Shown piece after piece: positions 7,793 through 17,664 of a stretch of DNA of 64,000 nucleotides (its first letter is position 1; the number at the start of each line of letters is the position of its first letter). The DNA comes from Mesorhizobium sp. M2D.F.Ca.ET.226.01.1.1. Lineage in GTDB: Bacteria; Pseudomonadota; Alphaproteobacteria; Rhizobiales; Rhizobiaceae. Under the pieces are notes generated by a model. It had not been told where the DNA came from. It saw nothing but the letters and a program-made list of their open reading frames with translations, and did no database searches. The stretch is taken from contig NZ_RZOY02000001.1 of NCBI RefSeq assembly GCF_004022705.2, positions 254,956 through 318,955 on the forward strand, given 5' to 3'. The position numbers and the translations under genes were made by a program.

Positions 7793-8941
7793 CTAGGCCT
7801 CTGCTGACACTGTGCGTAGCGTCCTGACCGGCGTTTCGCTCGCCGCGCGCTTTAGCAGCTCGTCTTCTTTCAGCGCGATCCCAATGCCCGGCCGTTCGGG
7901 CAAGTCGATGAAGCCTCTCACGGGAACGAGTGGCACATCGCAGATCTCGGAACCTACCTCGTCGAAGCTTAGGAAATACTCCGTCAGCAGAAAATTCGGC
8001 ATTCCGGCGCTCGCCTGCATGGTCGCGGCAAGCGATACCGTGGTCGAATTGTAGTTATGTGGACTGACGCCGATATGGTGAGCTTCTGCGTTGGCTGCGA
8101 TCTCCTTTAACTCCAGAAGGCCTCCGCAGGCCGAGATGTCGGGATTAATTATGTCCACTGCGCGGGCTGCGAAAAGTGAGCGAAAGTCGTCCTTGGTGTA
8201 TAGGGTCTCGCCTGCCACGATCGGAGCGTCCGACACCTGTCGCACTTCATGCAGTCCCTCCAGATCGAACGCGGGCACAGGCTCTTCGATCCAATAAGGC
8301 CGCAGTTCTGCGATTGCCTTGGCGAAACGGGAAGCGATATTGGGGCTGAAACGTCGGCTGCATTCAATAAGCATTTCGACATCGTCCCCGACGGCGTCGC
8401 GCACCGCCGACACCATCGAGACCGCATGCCGCTCGACATCCCTGTCGACGTAGGTACGCACGGGCAGGGGAAATGGATCGAACTTTAGAGCCGTGAAGCC
8501 ACGGCTGACGACGGCCTCGGCCGCCTTCGCTATGGCAGAGGGCGTTTTTGCTTCGTAGGCCCAGCCATTCGCATAGACCCTGATCCTGTCGCGATAACGC
8601 CCTCCCAGAAGATTGTGAACCGGCTGATTGCAGGCCTGCCCGACGATGTCCCATAGAGCAATCTCAAGCCCGGAGAGTGCACTGTAGAACTCCATCGATC
8701 CGCGGCGATGCACGTAGTCGTCGCGGAGCATGGTCACTGCGTACTTGATCTGAAATGGATCGCGGCCGACCAGGTATCGGCCGAATTGGGCAAGGTGGCT
8801 AACAATGGCATTTTCCCTGTCCGACTGCGAATATGCTTCGCCCCAACCAACAATGCCGGCGTCCGTCTCAATCCTAACAAATATCCAGTGTTTTTTCGTT
8901 CCGTTATTTACAATGTAGGACCTGATATTGTTTATCTTCAC
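7793..8941 (-). CDS. Mandelate racemase/muconate lactonizing enzyme family (enolase superfamily) protein
   Basis: A 382-residue enolase-superfamily enzyme: an N-terminal capping domain (1-120, with EFYSALSGLEIALWDIVG) and a TIM barrel. Metal ligands are Glu193 (LIECS), Glu219 (YWIEEP) and Glu245 (AGETLY); His295 in SPHNYNS is the likely catalytic base. This combination resembles acid-sugar dehydratases of the galactonate/gluconate type. It is the last gene of a leftward operon (enoyl-CoA hydratase, aldehyde dehydrogenase, this gene). In a non-sugar pathway it might instead do a racemisation or cycloisomerisation; the substrate is not deducible. Confidence 0.85.
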   Translation of the reverse strand: MKINNIRSYIVNNGTKKHWIFVRIETDAGIVGWGEAYSQSDRENAIVSHLAQFGRYLVGRDPFQIKYAVTMLRDDYVHRRGSMEFYSALSGLEIALWDIVGQACNQPVHNLLGGRYRDRIRVYANGWAYEAKTPSAIAKAAEAVVSRGFTALKFDPFPLPVRTYVDRDVERHAVSMVSAVRDAVGDDVEMLIECSRRFSPNIASRFAKAIAELRPYWIEEPVPAFDLEGLHEVRQVSDAPIVAGETLYTKDDFRSLFAARAVDIINPDISACGGLLELKEIAANAEAHHIGVSPHNYNSTTVSLAATMQASAGMPNFLLTEYFLSFDEVGSEICDVPLVPVRGFIDLPERPGIGIALKEDELLKRAASETPVRTLRTVSAEA

Positions 8942-9001
8942 CTTGATCTCCGAGTTTGCCGTTGCAGGAGCATGGACGGTTTAGCTTGTGGTGCGGCAAA
9001 C

Positions 9002-10504
9002 TCAGTCTGACGGCGAAATCCAGACCGATTTCACGTTTGTGTACTCTTCAACGTGTTGATGACCCGACTCCCGTCCGAAGCCACTCATTTTATATCCCCC
9101 AAAAGGAACCCCTGGATCGGCAAGCTGGTATGAGTTTGCCCAGACAACTCCGGACTTGATACGTCTTGCCAATGCATGCACGGTATCAAGCCGGCTTGAC
9201 CAGACGCCCGCGCCAAGGCCAAAAACGGTGTTGTTCGCCAAAGCGACGACCTCTTCGGGAGTATCGAAAGGAAAGACGGTCAGCACGGGACCGAATATTT
9301 CGTCCCGCCCAATGGCTGCGTCGGGGCTGACATCCGCGAATACCGTTGGCGCGACAAAGTTTCCCCTAGATAGTTCGCCGTCCATAAGGCGGCATCCTCC
9401 CGAGACAAGTCGCGCTCCTTCTCTGATTCCACTTTCAAAGAAGCCACAGACACGATCCAGCTGCTTCATCGAAACGAGCGGACCGATTTGCGTGGACGGA
9501 TGGAGGCCGTTCCCGATCGTGAGATTCTTGCCGTATTCGGCGACGCCATCGACCACCTGGTCGTAAACTGACCTCTCGACAAAGAGGCGCGAACCGGCAC
9601 TGCAAATCTGTCCACTATTGTTGAAGATCGCCTGCGCAGCCCCTGGTATTGCTTTATGCAGATTCGCGTCTGCGAAAACGATGTTAGGCGACTTGCCGCC
9701 GAGTTCCATGGTCAGTCGCTTCATCGTTGGCGCGGAAGCCTTCATTATCCATTGACCAGTCACATGGCTTCCGGTGAATGCGATCTTGTCGACTGCGGGA
9801 TGTTCGACGAGCCTTGCGCCCGCAACTATTCCGGACCCAGTGACAATATTGAAGACGCCCTTCGGTATTCCTGCCTCGAGGGTCAGTTCGCCCAACCGCA
9901 ATGGAACAAGGGGGGCCTCTTCCGCAGGCTTCAGCACCATAGTGCAGCCGGTTGCCAGGACGGGGCCTAGCTTCCAGATCGTGGAGGGGATCGGACCATT
10001 CCAAGGCGTTATCGCTCCGACGACGCCGATGGGTTCACGAAGCGTATAGGAAAATATGTCGCCGCCATGGGAATTCTGGATTGTTTCGCCATGGATGGAT
10101 ACCGCCATCGACGCGTAGTACCGAAGCAGACCGACCGCACGTCTACGAAAACCCATCTGACGTGAGATCGGCGCGCCCATGTCGATCGTTGCAAGTGTAG
10201 CGAGTTCTTCAAAGTTCGCGTCCACCAGATCGGCGAGCCTCAAGAGGAGGTTCTGACGATCGTATGGTGTCATCGTGCTCCACGGACCTGTCTCAAACGC
10301 GCGACGCGCCGCCGCGACAGCGCGATTGATGTCCTCCCCGTCGCCCATGGCAACATCGACGATGGTTGTCCGCGTCGCAGGATTGATGGAGGGATATGTG
10401 CCGCCAGATGCTGACTCGACCCACTCTCCTTCTATGAGGAGTTTTTTGGTCTTCCGTAAGAACGAGTAATCGGTTCGGATTGAAGGTTCTTGACGCACTT
10501 GCAT
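9002..10504 (-). CDS. NAD(P)-dependent aldehyde dehydrogenase
   Basis: A 500-residue ALDH-superfamily enzyme that oxidises an aldehyde to the acid. Catalytic residues are all present: Asn169 (TPWNG), Lys192 (LKPAEE), Glu267 (MELGGK), Cys301 (GQICSAG). EIFGPVLTV and the C-terminal PFGGYKMSGFGRE are typical of the betaine/gamma-aminobutyraldehyde-like branch. ATG 10504 is chosen because AAGGAG sits 6 bases upstream. It is the middle gene of the leftward operon and would act after the GMC oxidoreductase if that enzyme makes an aldehyde. Confidence 0.9.
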   Translation of the reverse strand: MQVRQEPSIRTDYSFLRKTKKLLIEGEWVESASGGTYPSINPATRTTIVDVAMGDGEDINRAVAAARRAFETGPWSTMTPYDRQNLLLRLADLVDANFEELATLATIDMGAPISRQMGFRRRAVGLLRYYASMAVSIHGETIQNSHGGDIFSYTLREPIGVVGAITPWNGPIPSTIWKLGPVLATGCTMVLKPAEEAPLVPLRLGELTLEAGIPKGVFNIVTGSGIVAGARLVEHPAVDKIAFTGSHVTGQWIMKASAPTMKRLTMELGGKSPNIVFADANLHKAIPGAAQAIFNNSGQICSAGSRLFVERSVYDQVVDGVAEYGKNLTIGNGLHPSTQIGPLVSMKQLDRVCGFFESGIREGARLVSGGCRLMDGELSRGNFVAPTVFADVSPDAAIGRDEIFGPVLTVFPFDTPEEVVALANNTVFGLGAGVWSSRLDTVHALARRIKSGVVWANSYQLADPGVPFGGYKMSGFGRESGHQHVEEYTNVKSVWISPSD

Positions 10505-10567
10505 TTCTCCTTCCCATCTCGCAATTCTTCCCGACGCCGACCCCACGCGCAGTGCGCGTCTTCAGTT

Positions 10568-11407
10568 TCACTCTTCGTCGGAGGATTCGGTCTTGCGCTT
10601 TTCGAATGGAGCGAACTGCTGCTTGCGCCATTCCAGCGCGGCTTGAAGACTTACATTCGTCCGAAGCTCGTCGAAGGCGTCGCGTTCGGGCGACCCGGCG
10701 GTCCGCATCATGGCGGCCATATCAGCGCCGTGGCGCAAGGCCGTGAACAGGCCCATAGTCTCAAAGCTTTGATTGATCGAGCGCTTGTTCCACCGTTGGC
10801 AATTCGCGGCGACACGTGACATCCGCTTTGCAATAAGCAAAGTCTCTTCAAAGAGTGAGGCTGCTGGAAAAACGCGCTCGACCAGGCCCACTTCCAAAGC
10901 TTCGCGCGCATCCAGAACGTCGCCGGTATAGATAAGCTCGCGGCATTTGCTCCCGAGTATCCAGGGAGCCATCATCGTGCCGATCGCGCCTGCGAACCGA
11001 GCCTCCAAGACACCGATTCGGGATCGGTCCGAGCAATATCTAATGTCGCAACACAGCGCCAACTCAAGGCCGCCCGCCAAACAAAACCCGTCGATCATGG
11101 CGATCACAGGCTTAGTGCAGCGCCAGTTCGACAGAAGGAATTGCTGCTGATCCAGATACCGATCATTGATCTGTTCGATGTTCCGTTTGGCCCCGGGATA
11201 CTCCTTTAAGTCGTATCCGGCTGAGAATGCCCGGCCTCCGGCGCCCCTCAAAATGATCACCCGGACATCCTCGTTGCGATCGAGGTCAGCGATCAGCTGC
11301 CGATATTCGACCGTCAACTGATCATTGATCGCGTTCATTCGGTCCGAGCGGTTGATGGTGATCACGGCGACACGATCATCGACTTCGACAAGAAGCGTCT
11401 CGTACAT
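10568..11407 (-). CDS. Enoyl-CoA hydratase/isomerase family protein
   Basis: A 279-residue crotonase-fold enzyme. The two oxyanion-hole segments are GGRAFSAGYDL (57-67) and DGFCLAGGLELALCCD (106-121); the two family glutamates are Glu115 and Glu135 (IGVLEARF), so hydratase chemistry is plausible. The ATG at 11407 begins at the usual position for the family; a GTG at 11434 would add nine residues. First gene of the leftward operon, with the cluster operator motif (11466-11481) about 60 bp upstream. With the acyl-CoA ligase and thioesterase in the rightward operons it implies a CoA-thioester stage in the pathway. Confidence 0.88.
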   Translation of the reverse strand: MYETLLVEVDDRVAVITINRSDRMNAINDQLTVEYRQLIADLDRNEDVRVIILRGAGGRAFSAGYDLKEYPGAKRNIEQINDRYLDQQQFLLSNWRCTKPVIAMIDGFCLAGGLELALCCDIRYCSDRSRIGVLEARFAGAIGTMMAPWILGSKCRELIYTGDVLDAREALEVGLVERVFPAASLFEETLLIAKRMSRVAANCQRWNKRSINQSFETMGLFTALRHGADMAAMMRTAGSPERDAFDELRTNVSLQAALEWRKQQFAPFEKRKTESSDEE

Positions 11408-11465
11408 TTGGGGGCCCCCTTTTTCGGATCGCACTTTTATCGAATTTGTTCTGGGCGTCTAGTTT

Positions 11466-11481
11466 TTTTCTTATGGGAAAG
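11466..11481. promoter_or_regulatory. Cluster operator motif, site D
   Basis: On the minus strand CTTTCCCATAAGAAAA, matching the TTTTCCYATAGGAAAA pattern with one change in the core. It lies between two divergent operons. A plus-strand TTGACA occurs at 11489-11494, so both directions could be controlled from here. Confidence 0.5.
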
Positions 11482-11550
11482 ATATTTCTTGACACGCAAT
11501 GTTCTGAAAGCTTTGAATGCCCTTCATCAAGGACGCTAAAAGCTCCGAAA

Positions 11551-11892
11551 ATGAAAACGGGGAGGGTCTGTGTGATCGTTAGTCTGGGCAGGGACCTGAC
11601 AGCTGCGCTGTTAGCTCCAGACGATTTCAAGGCACTTTCCCTAAGGCTGGATGCGAGCTGGCCAGCGGGCTTATCGGATGAGGATATCCGATCCGGCCTG
11701 TCTGAGTGGGGTAGCCTCGAAGACCTCAGTCACGTCTGGGTGCCAGTCCAGCAGTTGCGACGACTCGGCCCACAAGATGCCAACTGGCTCAGCCGTTTCG
11801 ACGCGATGATCGAAAGGGCCGCCCAATACGGCTGGACCCGCAAGCAGGCGGCCGAGGTCCGCATGCATATTGACCCGTTCTCAAGAAAATAA
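11551..11892 (+). CDS. Hypothetical protein, 113 residues
   Basis: The start is taken at ATG 11551 (an upstream extension to 11446 is open but would place the operator motif inside the gene). The protein has a hydrophobic start (VCVIVSLGRDLTAALL), then LSLRLDASWPAGLSDEDIRSGL, SLEDLSHVWVPVQQLRRLG and a basic, helical C-terminus ending in VRMHIDPF. I do not recognise the family. It is the first gene of the rightward operon, 19 bp before the luciferase-like monooxygenase, which suggests a small accessory role for that enzyme or the transporter, but nothing more can be said. Confidence 0.6.
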   Translation: MKTGRVCVIVSLGRDLTAALLAPDDFKALSLRLDASWPAGLSDEDIRSGLSEWGSLEDLSHVWVPVQQLRRLGPQDANWLSRFDAMIERAAQYGWTRKQAAEVRMHIDPFSRK

Positions 11893-11911
11893 AGTGACGA
11901 AGGAAAAACGC

Positions 11912-13063
11912 ATGTCCCACCTGCCTTTAAAGCACGGGCTCTTCCTACCGCCGTTCCACAAGGTAACCGAAAGCCCGACAATCTCGCTGCACCGAGACAT
12001 GGAGATCATTCGCTGGGCGGATGAGCTTGGCTTTGACGAAGCTTGGGTCGGAGAGCACCATTCGGGAGGATTCGAGATCATCTCGTCACCCGAAATTCTG
12101 CTGGCCGCCGTCGCGGAGCGGACTCGCAGGATCCGGCTCGGAACGGGCGTAGTGTCGCTCCCCTACCATAACCCCTTGATGGTCGCGAACCGGATCGTCC
12201 AACTCGACCACATGACGCAGGGACGGGTCATCTTTGGCGTTGGCCCTGGGCTGCTTGTCACGGATGCGAGGATGCTCGGCATCGACCCTCAGCACACTCG
12301 TGACCGGATGGCGGAAGCGCTCGAAGTAATCGTGCGTCTTTTTCGGGGCGAGACCGTTAGCCACACCTCCGACTGGTTCGTCCTGAAGGACGCACGGCTG
12401 CATTTTGCACCATTCCAGCTCCCGCACCCTGAAATTGCCCTCGCCAGTTCGATTTCGCCGTCTGGTGCGAAGGCTGCTGGGAAATTCGGGTTTTCCATGC
12501 TTTGCGTCGCCGCGGCTGACCGCGCCGGTTTTGACGCCCTCAAGACGAATTGGGAAATCGCCACCCAGGTCGCGGAAGCCAATGGCAAGAAAATGGACCC
12601 GCGAGGGCTTCGTCTCGTCGCACCCATTCACATCGCCGAGACCCGCGAGCAGGCGGCCAAGAACGTTCAGTTCGGCCTTCGCGACTACATGGACTACTCG
12701 AACAGCGTAGCGCCGGGCCGTTTCCCCGTCGACGGCGATCCCGTCGCCTACATGAACGGAATCGGCGGCGCCGCAATCGGCACGCCCGACGATGCGATTG
12801 CTTTGATCGAACGCCTGATCGGCCGCCAGGGAGATTTCGGCGTCTTCCTTCAGATGGCACACAATTGGGCGGATTGGGATCAGACGCGTCGATCCTACGA
12901 ACTCTACGCGCGCTATGTCATTCCACACTTCACGAAGGTGAACGCCAATCGCAATGCCTCGCTGAGCGAGATGGCGCGTAATGCCTCGAACAACGAAGCC
13001 GAACGTAGGCGAGCGGTCGACGCCCAGATCACTAAGTACGCGACAGAGTCGAAGAAAGGCTAA
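11912..13063 (+). CDS. LLM-class flavin-dependent monooxygenase (bacterial luciferase-like)
   Basis: A 383-residue TIM-barrel monooxygenase of the luciferase superfamily, which uses FMNH2 delivered by a separate reductase and O2 to hydroxylate or cleave its substrate. The N-terminal block GLFLPPFHK, the WADELGFDEAWVGEHHSGGFE segment (about 33-55), TRRIRLGTGVVSLPYHNPLMVANR (about 72-95) and GRVIFGVGPG are characteristic. ATG 11912 has AAGGAA upstream. The likely partner is the flavin reductase at 21158-21697 in the next operon. RutA (uracil) and PyrA (pyridine) are precedents for LLM/reductase pairs that open N-heterocycles; whether this one does so is inference. Confidence 0.9.
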   Translation: MSHLPLKHGLFLPPFHKVTESPTISLHRDMEIIRWADELGFDEAWVGEHHSGGFEIISSPEILLAAVAERTRRIRLGTGVVSLPYHNPLMVANRIVQLDHMTQGRVIFGVGPGLLVTDARMLGIDPQHTRDRMAEALEVIVRLFRGETVSHTSDWFVLKDARLHFAPFQLPHPEIALASSISPSGAKAAGKFGFSMLCVAAADRAGFDALKTNWEIATQVAEANGKKMDPRGLRLVAPIHIAETREQAAKNVQFGLRDYMDYSNSVAPGRFPVDGDPVAYMNGIGGAAIGTPDDAIALIERLIGRQGDFGVFLQMAHNWADWDQTRRSYELYARYVIPHFTKVNANRNASLSEMARNASNNEAERRRAVDAQITKYATESKKG

Positions 13064-13168
13064 CCCCTATTGAGGCCGTCATGAGTGAAGCTCCCCGCGG
13101 CCCAAGTTTGCTGGGGCGATCGACAAGGAGCCGTTCAGGCAAATGGCAAGGATTTTGGGAATTAGCTA

Positions 13169-14026
13169 ATGGGTGGACATCTGGAAAAGCGTCGTTCACG
13201 CGGTTTGAACGGCCATCTATGGCTACTGTTGCCCGCCGCGCTTCTAATCCTGCCGTTCTTTGTTTGGCCCTCGGTGCTAATCATCGGCAAGAGTTTTTCC
13301 GGCGATACTGGGCCGTTCGAGCAGTACAGGATCGTGTTCGCGAACCCCGGCATCAGAACCGTGCTGGCCTACACGTTCTATGTTTCCGCCGTAGTCACGG
13401 GGATCACTCTAGTTATCGGGTATCCGGTTGCCTTTGTCGTGACCCATCTGCCCAAGAAGATCGCTGCTATCTGTGTTGCTTTGATATTCCTTCCATTCTG
13501 GGTCAGCACAGTCATCCGGACTTTTGCCTGGATGATCATTCTGGCGCGTAAAGGTCCGCTCAATGAAAGTCTGCTGGCGATTGGGATCCTCAGTCAGCCA
13601 CTGCGCCTGCTCGATAACGGAGTGGGGATGATCCTCGCGATGGTCTATATCCAGATACCATTCATGGTGATCCCCCTCATCAACACGATGAGGACTATCG
13701 ACCCGAGTTACATGCGAGCGGCAGCCATATTGGGAGCCAACCCATTCTCGCAAATCGTCCGGGTCTATTTTCCGCTGTCTCTGCCCGGCGCAATGGTAGG
13801 ATCGATACTGGTCTTTATCTCCTCCCTGGGCTTCTTTGTCACTCCCTCGCTTCTCGGGGGGTCTCGAACGATGTTGTCCATCCTCATCAACCAGCAGGCA
13901 TCTCGACTTCTGAACTGGCCTCTTGCGTCCGCCCTGGCGACGGTCGCGCTCGTTCTAACCGCGGCATTGTTCCTTATTTACAAAATGGTGCGCCGCGCCG
14001 CCGCAACGAGCGGAGGAATAGCATGA
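13169..14026 (+). CDS. ABC transporter permease, PotB type
   Basis: A 285-residue inner-membrane permease with about six transmembrane helices (first at 18-40, LLLPAALLILPFFVWPSVL). The cytoplasmic EAA-like loop is YMRAAAILGANPFSQIVRVYFPLSLPG (about residues 183-209), which contacts the ATPase. It is followed by the second permease with a 4-bp ATGA overlap. With the binding protein at 6508 it would form a polyamine-type importer. Confidence 0.88.
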   Translation: MGGHLEKRRSRGLNGHLWLLLPAALLILPFFVWPSVLIIGKSFSGDTGPFEQYRIVFANPGIRTVLAYTFYVSAVVTGITLVIGYPVAFVVTHLPKKIAAICVALIFLPFWVSTVIRTFAWMIILARKGPLNESLLAIGILSQPLRLLDNGVGMILAMVYIQIPFMVIPLINTMRTIDPSYMRAAAILGANPFSQIVRVYFPLSLPGAMVGSILVFISSLGFFVTPSLLGGSRTMLSILINQQASRLLNWPLASALATVALVLTAALFLIYKMVRRAAATSGGIA

Positions 14027-14844
14027 AGAACGAAGGCGTCCTGTGGAAGATCTTGCGGCTATCCGTTCGCGGCATGACGATGCTGCTGTTGCTTGCGATG
14101 CTCGTGCCTCTGGCGATCATCGTCATACTGTCGCTGTCGGATCAGTCGTACCTTTCGTTTCCACCAACCGCCTATTCATTCCGTTGGTATCGGTCGTTCC
14201 TCGCGAATTCGGACTACCAGAGCGCGATCATAAACAGCCTGACCATCGGCGTGTCGGCGGCATTTTTAGCTACCGTCGCCGGAACACTGGTGGCGATAGC
14301 CGTTATTCGTGGAGCAATCCCAGGCAAGAACCTTCTGTCGACCTTGATGATGGCTCCGGCGATCTTGCCACAGATCATCCTGGCGATCGGTCTTTATCCC
14401 ATCAGCGTGCTGCTGTCGTTGAACGGAACGTACTGGGCGGTAATCCTGGCGCATGCCGCGGTATCGATACCCTTTCCATTCATCGCCGTATGCGGTGCGT
14501 TGCAGGGATATTCCGATCGCATTGAGTACGCGGCGATGAGCCTCGGGGCTTCCCCTCGCCAGACTTTCCGGCACATCACCCTGCCTATGATCGGCGCCAG
14601 CGTTTTCTCGGGCTTCGTCTTCGCGTTGGCTTTCTCGATCGACGAACTCGTCCTTGCAATTTTCCTGACAAGTCCGTCGACCAGAACGCTACCACTGCTC
14701 CTGTGGCAGCAGTTGAATTATCAAGTGACGCCGGAAATCGCAGCCGCGGCCACTGCCCTTCTCACGTTTACGCTGTTGCTGATCCTAAGCGCCACGATTG
14801 TGCGACGGTTCAGCCAGCAGAAATACAAGGTCTCAGGCGCATGA
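14023..14844 (+). CDS. ABC transporter permease, PotC type
   Basis: A 273-residue second permease of the importer, with an N-terminal membrane anchor (GMTMLLLLAMLVPLAIIVIL) and the EAA-type loop EYAAMSLGASPRQTFRHITLP near residues 168-187. Start ATG 14023 overlaps the previous stop by 4 bp and has GGAGGAA upstream; its own stop overlaps the ATPase start, so the three genes are translationally coupled. Confidence 0.88.
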   Translation: MKNEGVLWKILRLSVRGMTMLLLLAMLVPLAIIVILSLSDQSYLSFPPTAYSFRWYRSFLANSDYQSAIINSLTIGVSAAFLATVAGTLVAIAVIRGAIPGKNLLSTLMMAPAILPQIILAIGLYPISVLLSLNGTYWAVILAHAAVSIPFPFIAVCGALQGYSDRIEYAAMSLGASPRQTFRHITLPMIGASVFSGFVFALAFSIDELVLAIFLTSPSTRTLPLLLWQQLNYQVTPEIAAAATALLTFTLLLILSATIVRRFSQQKYKVSGA

Positions 14845-15932
14845 TGATGGGTATTGGAAAAATCAAGGCTGGTTGCGCTGTTGCCATCAGGGAACTCACC
14901 AAAGAATATTATCCCATTGTCGCCGTGGCTCCGACCAGTGTCGATGTCGCGTCAGGCGGGTTCTTTGCGATCATCGGTCCGAGCGGCTCCGGGAAATCCA
15001 CGTTGTTGGGCATTTTGGCGGGATACGTTCAGCCCACAGCCGGCAGGGTCGAGGTCAACGGGAAGGACATCCTTTCCGAGCCAATGTATCGACGCAACAT
15101 CGGCATGGTCTTCCAGAACTACGCGCTCTTCCCCCACATGACTGTTGCGGAGAACATTGCGTTTCCCTTGAAGATGCGCGGCCTGCAAAAGGCACAGGTC
15201 ACCGAACGAGTTAGACAGTCGCTGGCGATGGTGCGGTTAGAACAGTACCGTGATCGCAAACCTGGGATGCTATCGGGTGGACAACAGCAGCGCGTCGCGC
15301 TCGCGAGAGCGGCAATCTATCAGCCCTCGCTACTGTTGATGGATGAGCCGCTCGGCGCCTTAGACAAGAACCTGCGAGACGAAATGCAGGAAGAAATCAA
15401 ACGCTTCCAGCAGGAACTCGGCATAACGGTGATCTACGTCACGCATGATCAGCAGGAAGCTGCGTTTCTGGCGGACCGTATCGGCATCATGAAGGATGGC
15501 GCCATGGTGCAGATCGGCACTCCGCGAGAGCTCTACGAGCGTCCGACAAGCCGATTTGTCGCGGGCTTTCTCGGTGAAGCCTCTGTGTTTGCGATTACCG
15601 GCTTGTCGGCGGGCTCCGAGGCTTCAGCTACCATCGAAGGAGGCCTTTCGATGAGGATCAATCCGGCCAACGCCGCCCGCGGCGGAAAATATGTCTGTAT
15701 TCGCCCGGAAAATGTGATGATCGGCCAGGAAGCGGCCCGGTTGCCCAACGTCTACGAGGGCGTCATTACCGAATCCTTGTACACCGCCGGGAGCGTTAGG
15801 TATCGCATCACTGCACCGGCGGGACAGAGCCTCGTTTCGCGCGCCCTGCCCCACACTGGGTTTCAGCTTTACGAGACGGGCCGGACGGTCAAGTTTGGCT
15901 GGTCGCCCGACGACGTCTGCGTCATCAACTAA
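14841..15932 (+). CDS. ABC transporter ATPase, PotA type
   Basis: A 363-residue ATPase energising the importer. Walker A GPSGSGKST at about residues 50-58, Q-loop VFQNYALFPHMTV, signature LSGGQQQRVALARA, Walker B LLLMDEPLGALD, and the switch VIYVTHDQQEA. Residues after about 250 form the TOBE regulatory domain typical of PotA/MalK-like proteins. The ATG at 14841 (first of three consecutive candidate codons ATGATGATG) overlaps the permease stop as ATGA. Confidence 0.9.
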   Translation: MMMGIGKIKAGCAVAIRELTKEYYPIVAVAPTSVDVASGGFFAIIGPSGSGKSTLLGILAGYVQPTAGRVEVNGKDILSEPMYRRNIGMVFQNYALFPHMTVAENIAFPLKMRGLQKAQVTERVRQSLAMVRLEQYRDRKPGMLSGGQQQRVALARAAIYQPSLLLMDEPLGALDKNLRDEMQEEIKRFQQELGITVIYVTHDQQEAAFLADRIGIMKDGAMVQIGTPRELYERPTSRFVAGFLGEASVFAITGLSAGSEASATIEGGLSMRINPANAARGGKYVCIRPENVMIGQEAARLPNVYEGVITESLYTAGSVRYRITAPAGQSLVSRALPHTGFQLYETGRTVKFGWSPDDVCVIN

Positions 15933-15970
15933 CAAGCCGCGTGCTTGCCCTTTTCCCCGGAGAAAATGCG

Positions 15971-17581
15971 GTGTCGCATTCAAAGACTTTTGATTTCATC
16001 GTGGTGGGCGCCGGTTCGGGCGGCGCGGTCGTGGCGGCCAGACTCAGCGAGTCGGGTAAATACAGCGTACTTCTGCTCGAAGCCGGGCCCGAAGATAGGA
16101 GCCCACTGATCAAGATACCTCTCGGCCACCCGCTCCTTTACAACAATCCGAAGTATAACTGGAACCTGGAGAGCGAGCCGGAGCCCGAGCTCAACAACCG
16201 GACCTCCTTCCAGCCTCGGGGCCGTGTACTTGGTGGCACCAGCAGCATCAACGGCATGATCTATGTCCGTGGTAATCGCCTTGACTATGATGACTGGCGC
16301 CAGATGGGATGCACCGGCTGGTCGTACGAGGACGTCCTTCCATTCTTCAGGAAGGCAGAATCCAACATGAGGATATGCGACGAATATCACGGGAACGACG
16401 GTCCGCTGACGGTGTCCGATCAGTCGCCGCCGAACCCGCTGGTCAGGGCGGCACTTAAGGCGTACGGGGAATCCGGCATCCCACATAATCCGGATTTCAA
16501 CGGAGCCGTGCAGGATGGGTATGGTCTCTATCAATTCGCGATCAACAACGGGCGCCGCGCAAATACCTCGGCAGCTTACCTGCGCCCGGCTCGGTCGAGG
16601 AAGAACCTCGTTGTCCAGACCAATTCCAACGTGAAGCGGATCTTGTTTAAAAATCACCGCGCCGTAGCGGTGGAAGTGTTTCGGGAGGGCGGGACTGAGA
16701 CGGTATTCGCACGCCGTGAAATCGTCGTTTCGGGTGGCGCGTTTCACAGCCCACATATCCTCCAGCTCTCGGGCATCGGCCCCGGCGACGTCCTTCGACG
16801 CCACGGGCTGGCGATCGAGGTGGACCTGCCCGGCGTTGGCGAGAACCTGCAGGATCACTTCTGGACGTCGATCATCTACAGGTCTTCCGCAGCGATGACC
16901 CTGAACGACATCGCAAACAGCTATCTCAGGCGCGGTGCAGCCGCGCTCCAGTACCTATTTGGCAGGGGGCCGATGCGGGGTACCGGAATGCACATCGGCG
17001 GCTTTGTGCGAAGCGATGAGCGATTGGACCGTCCAGATCTCCAAATCCACATGGGGACCTGGGGGGCGAAATCACGAACAGCCGCCGGAGTCGTCCCGCA
17101 TCCGTTTTCGGCGTTCTCATTGAGCCCTGTGCATCTGGCACCCCAAAGCCGCGGCACGGTGCGGATCAGAAGTTCAAACTTCCAGGACAAGCCGGAAATA
17201 CGCTTTAATTTCCTCAAGCACGACGAAGATATGGAGACGCTGAAGCGTGGCATAAAACTGTCCCGCAAAATCGCGCGTCAGGCTGCCTTGAAGGAATTCA
17301 TCATCGAAGAGGTGTTGCCCGGTCCGACGGTGAACACCGATGACGAGATTGAGGCCGATATCCGCAATCGAGGTATGTCGAACCTCCATCCTACCAGCTC
17401 ATGCAAGATGGGCGTCGATAACGCTGCCGTAGTCGATCCTCGCCTCAAGGTGAAGGGAGTCGAGGGACTTCGGGTGGCCGACGCGTCCATCATGCCGCGG
17501 ATTATCGTTGGGAACACAAATGCACCTACGATCATGATCGGTGAGAAAGCCGCCGCAATGATCCTGGAAGACGCGCGTTGA
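15971..17581 (+). CDS. GMC-family FAD oxidoreductase (choline dehydrogenase-like)
   Basis: A 536-residue flavoprotein that oxidises an alcohol. FAD-binding [15 protein letters not shown] lies near the N-terminus, GMC signature [18 protein letters not shown] around residues 80-97, the second signature [18 protein letters not shown] around 257-274, and the catalytic-histidine region [11 protein letters not shown] near 480. GTG 15971 is chosen because GGAGA lies 7 bases upstream, 38 bp after the ATPase stop. Last gene of the rightward transporter operon. Its aldehyde product could feed the aldehyde dehydrogenase at 9002-10504. Confidence 0.9.
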   Translation: MSHSKTFDFIVVGAGSGGAVVAARLSESGKYSVLLLEAGPEDRSPLIKIPLGHPLLYNNPKYNWNLESEPEPELNNRTSFQPRGRVLGGTSSINGMIYVRGNRLDYDDWRQMGCTGWSYEDVLPFFRKAESNMRICDEYHGNDGPLTVSDQSPPNPLVRAALKAYGESGIPHNPDFNGAVQDGYGLYQFAINNGRRANTSAAYLRPARSRKNLVVQTNSNVKRILFKNHRAVAVEVFREGGTETVFARREIVVSGGAFHSPHILQLSGIGPGDVLRRHGLAIEVDLPGVGENLQDHFWTSIIYRSSAAMTLNDIANSYLRRGAAALQYLFGRGPMRGTGMHIGGFVRSDERLDRPDLQIHMGTWGAKSRTAAGVVPHPFSAFSLSPVHLAPQSRGTVRIRSSNFQDKPEIRFNFLKHDEDMETLKRGIKLSRKIARQAALKEFIIEEVLPGPTVNTDDEIEADIRNRGMSNLHPTSSCKMGVDNAAVVDPRLKVKGVEGLRVADASIMPRIIVGNTNAPTIMIGEKAAAMILEDAR

Positions 17582-17648
17582 CATGAAGGCCTAGCCTCGC
17601 ATGGCCACAGACGGCGGACGCTTCGCAAGTATTTCCTGTGGCTCTAAA

Positions 17649-17664
17649 TTTTCCTATAGGCAAC
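17649..17664. promoter_or_regulatory. Cluster operator motif, site C
   Basis: TTTTCCTATAGGCAAC, matching the core of sites A, B and D, 101 bp before the dsdA-like gene. A weaker second copy, TTTGGCTTTAGGAAAA with one good half-site, lies at 17699-17714; paired sites also occur at 6385/6412. Confidence 0.55.

Noticed and set aside
10044-10056. TATAGGAAAA half-site resembling the cluster operator
   Set aside because: It lies inside the aldehyde dehydrogenase gene and lacks the other half-site, so it is probably chance.
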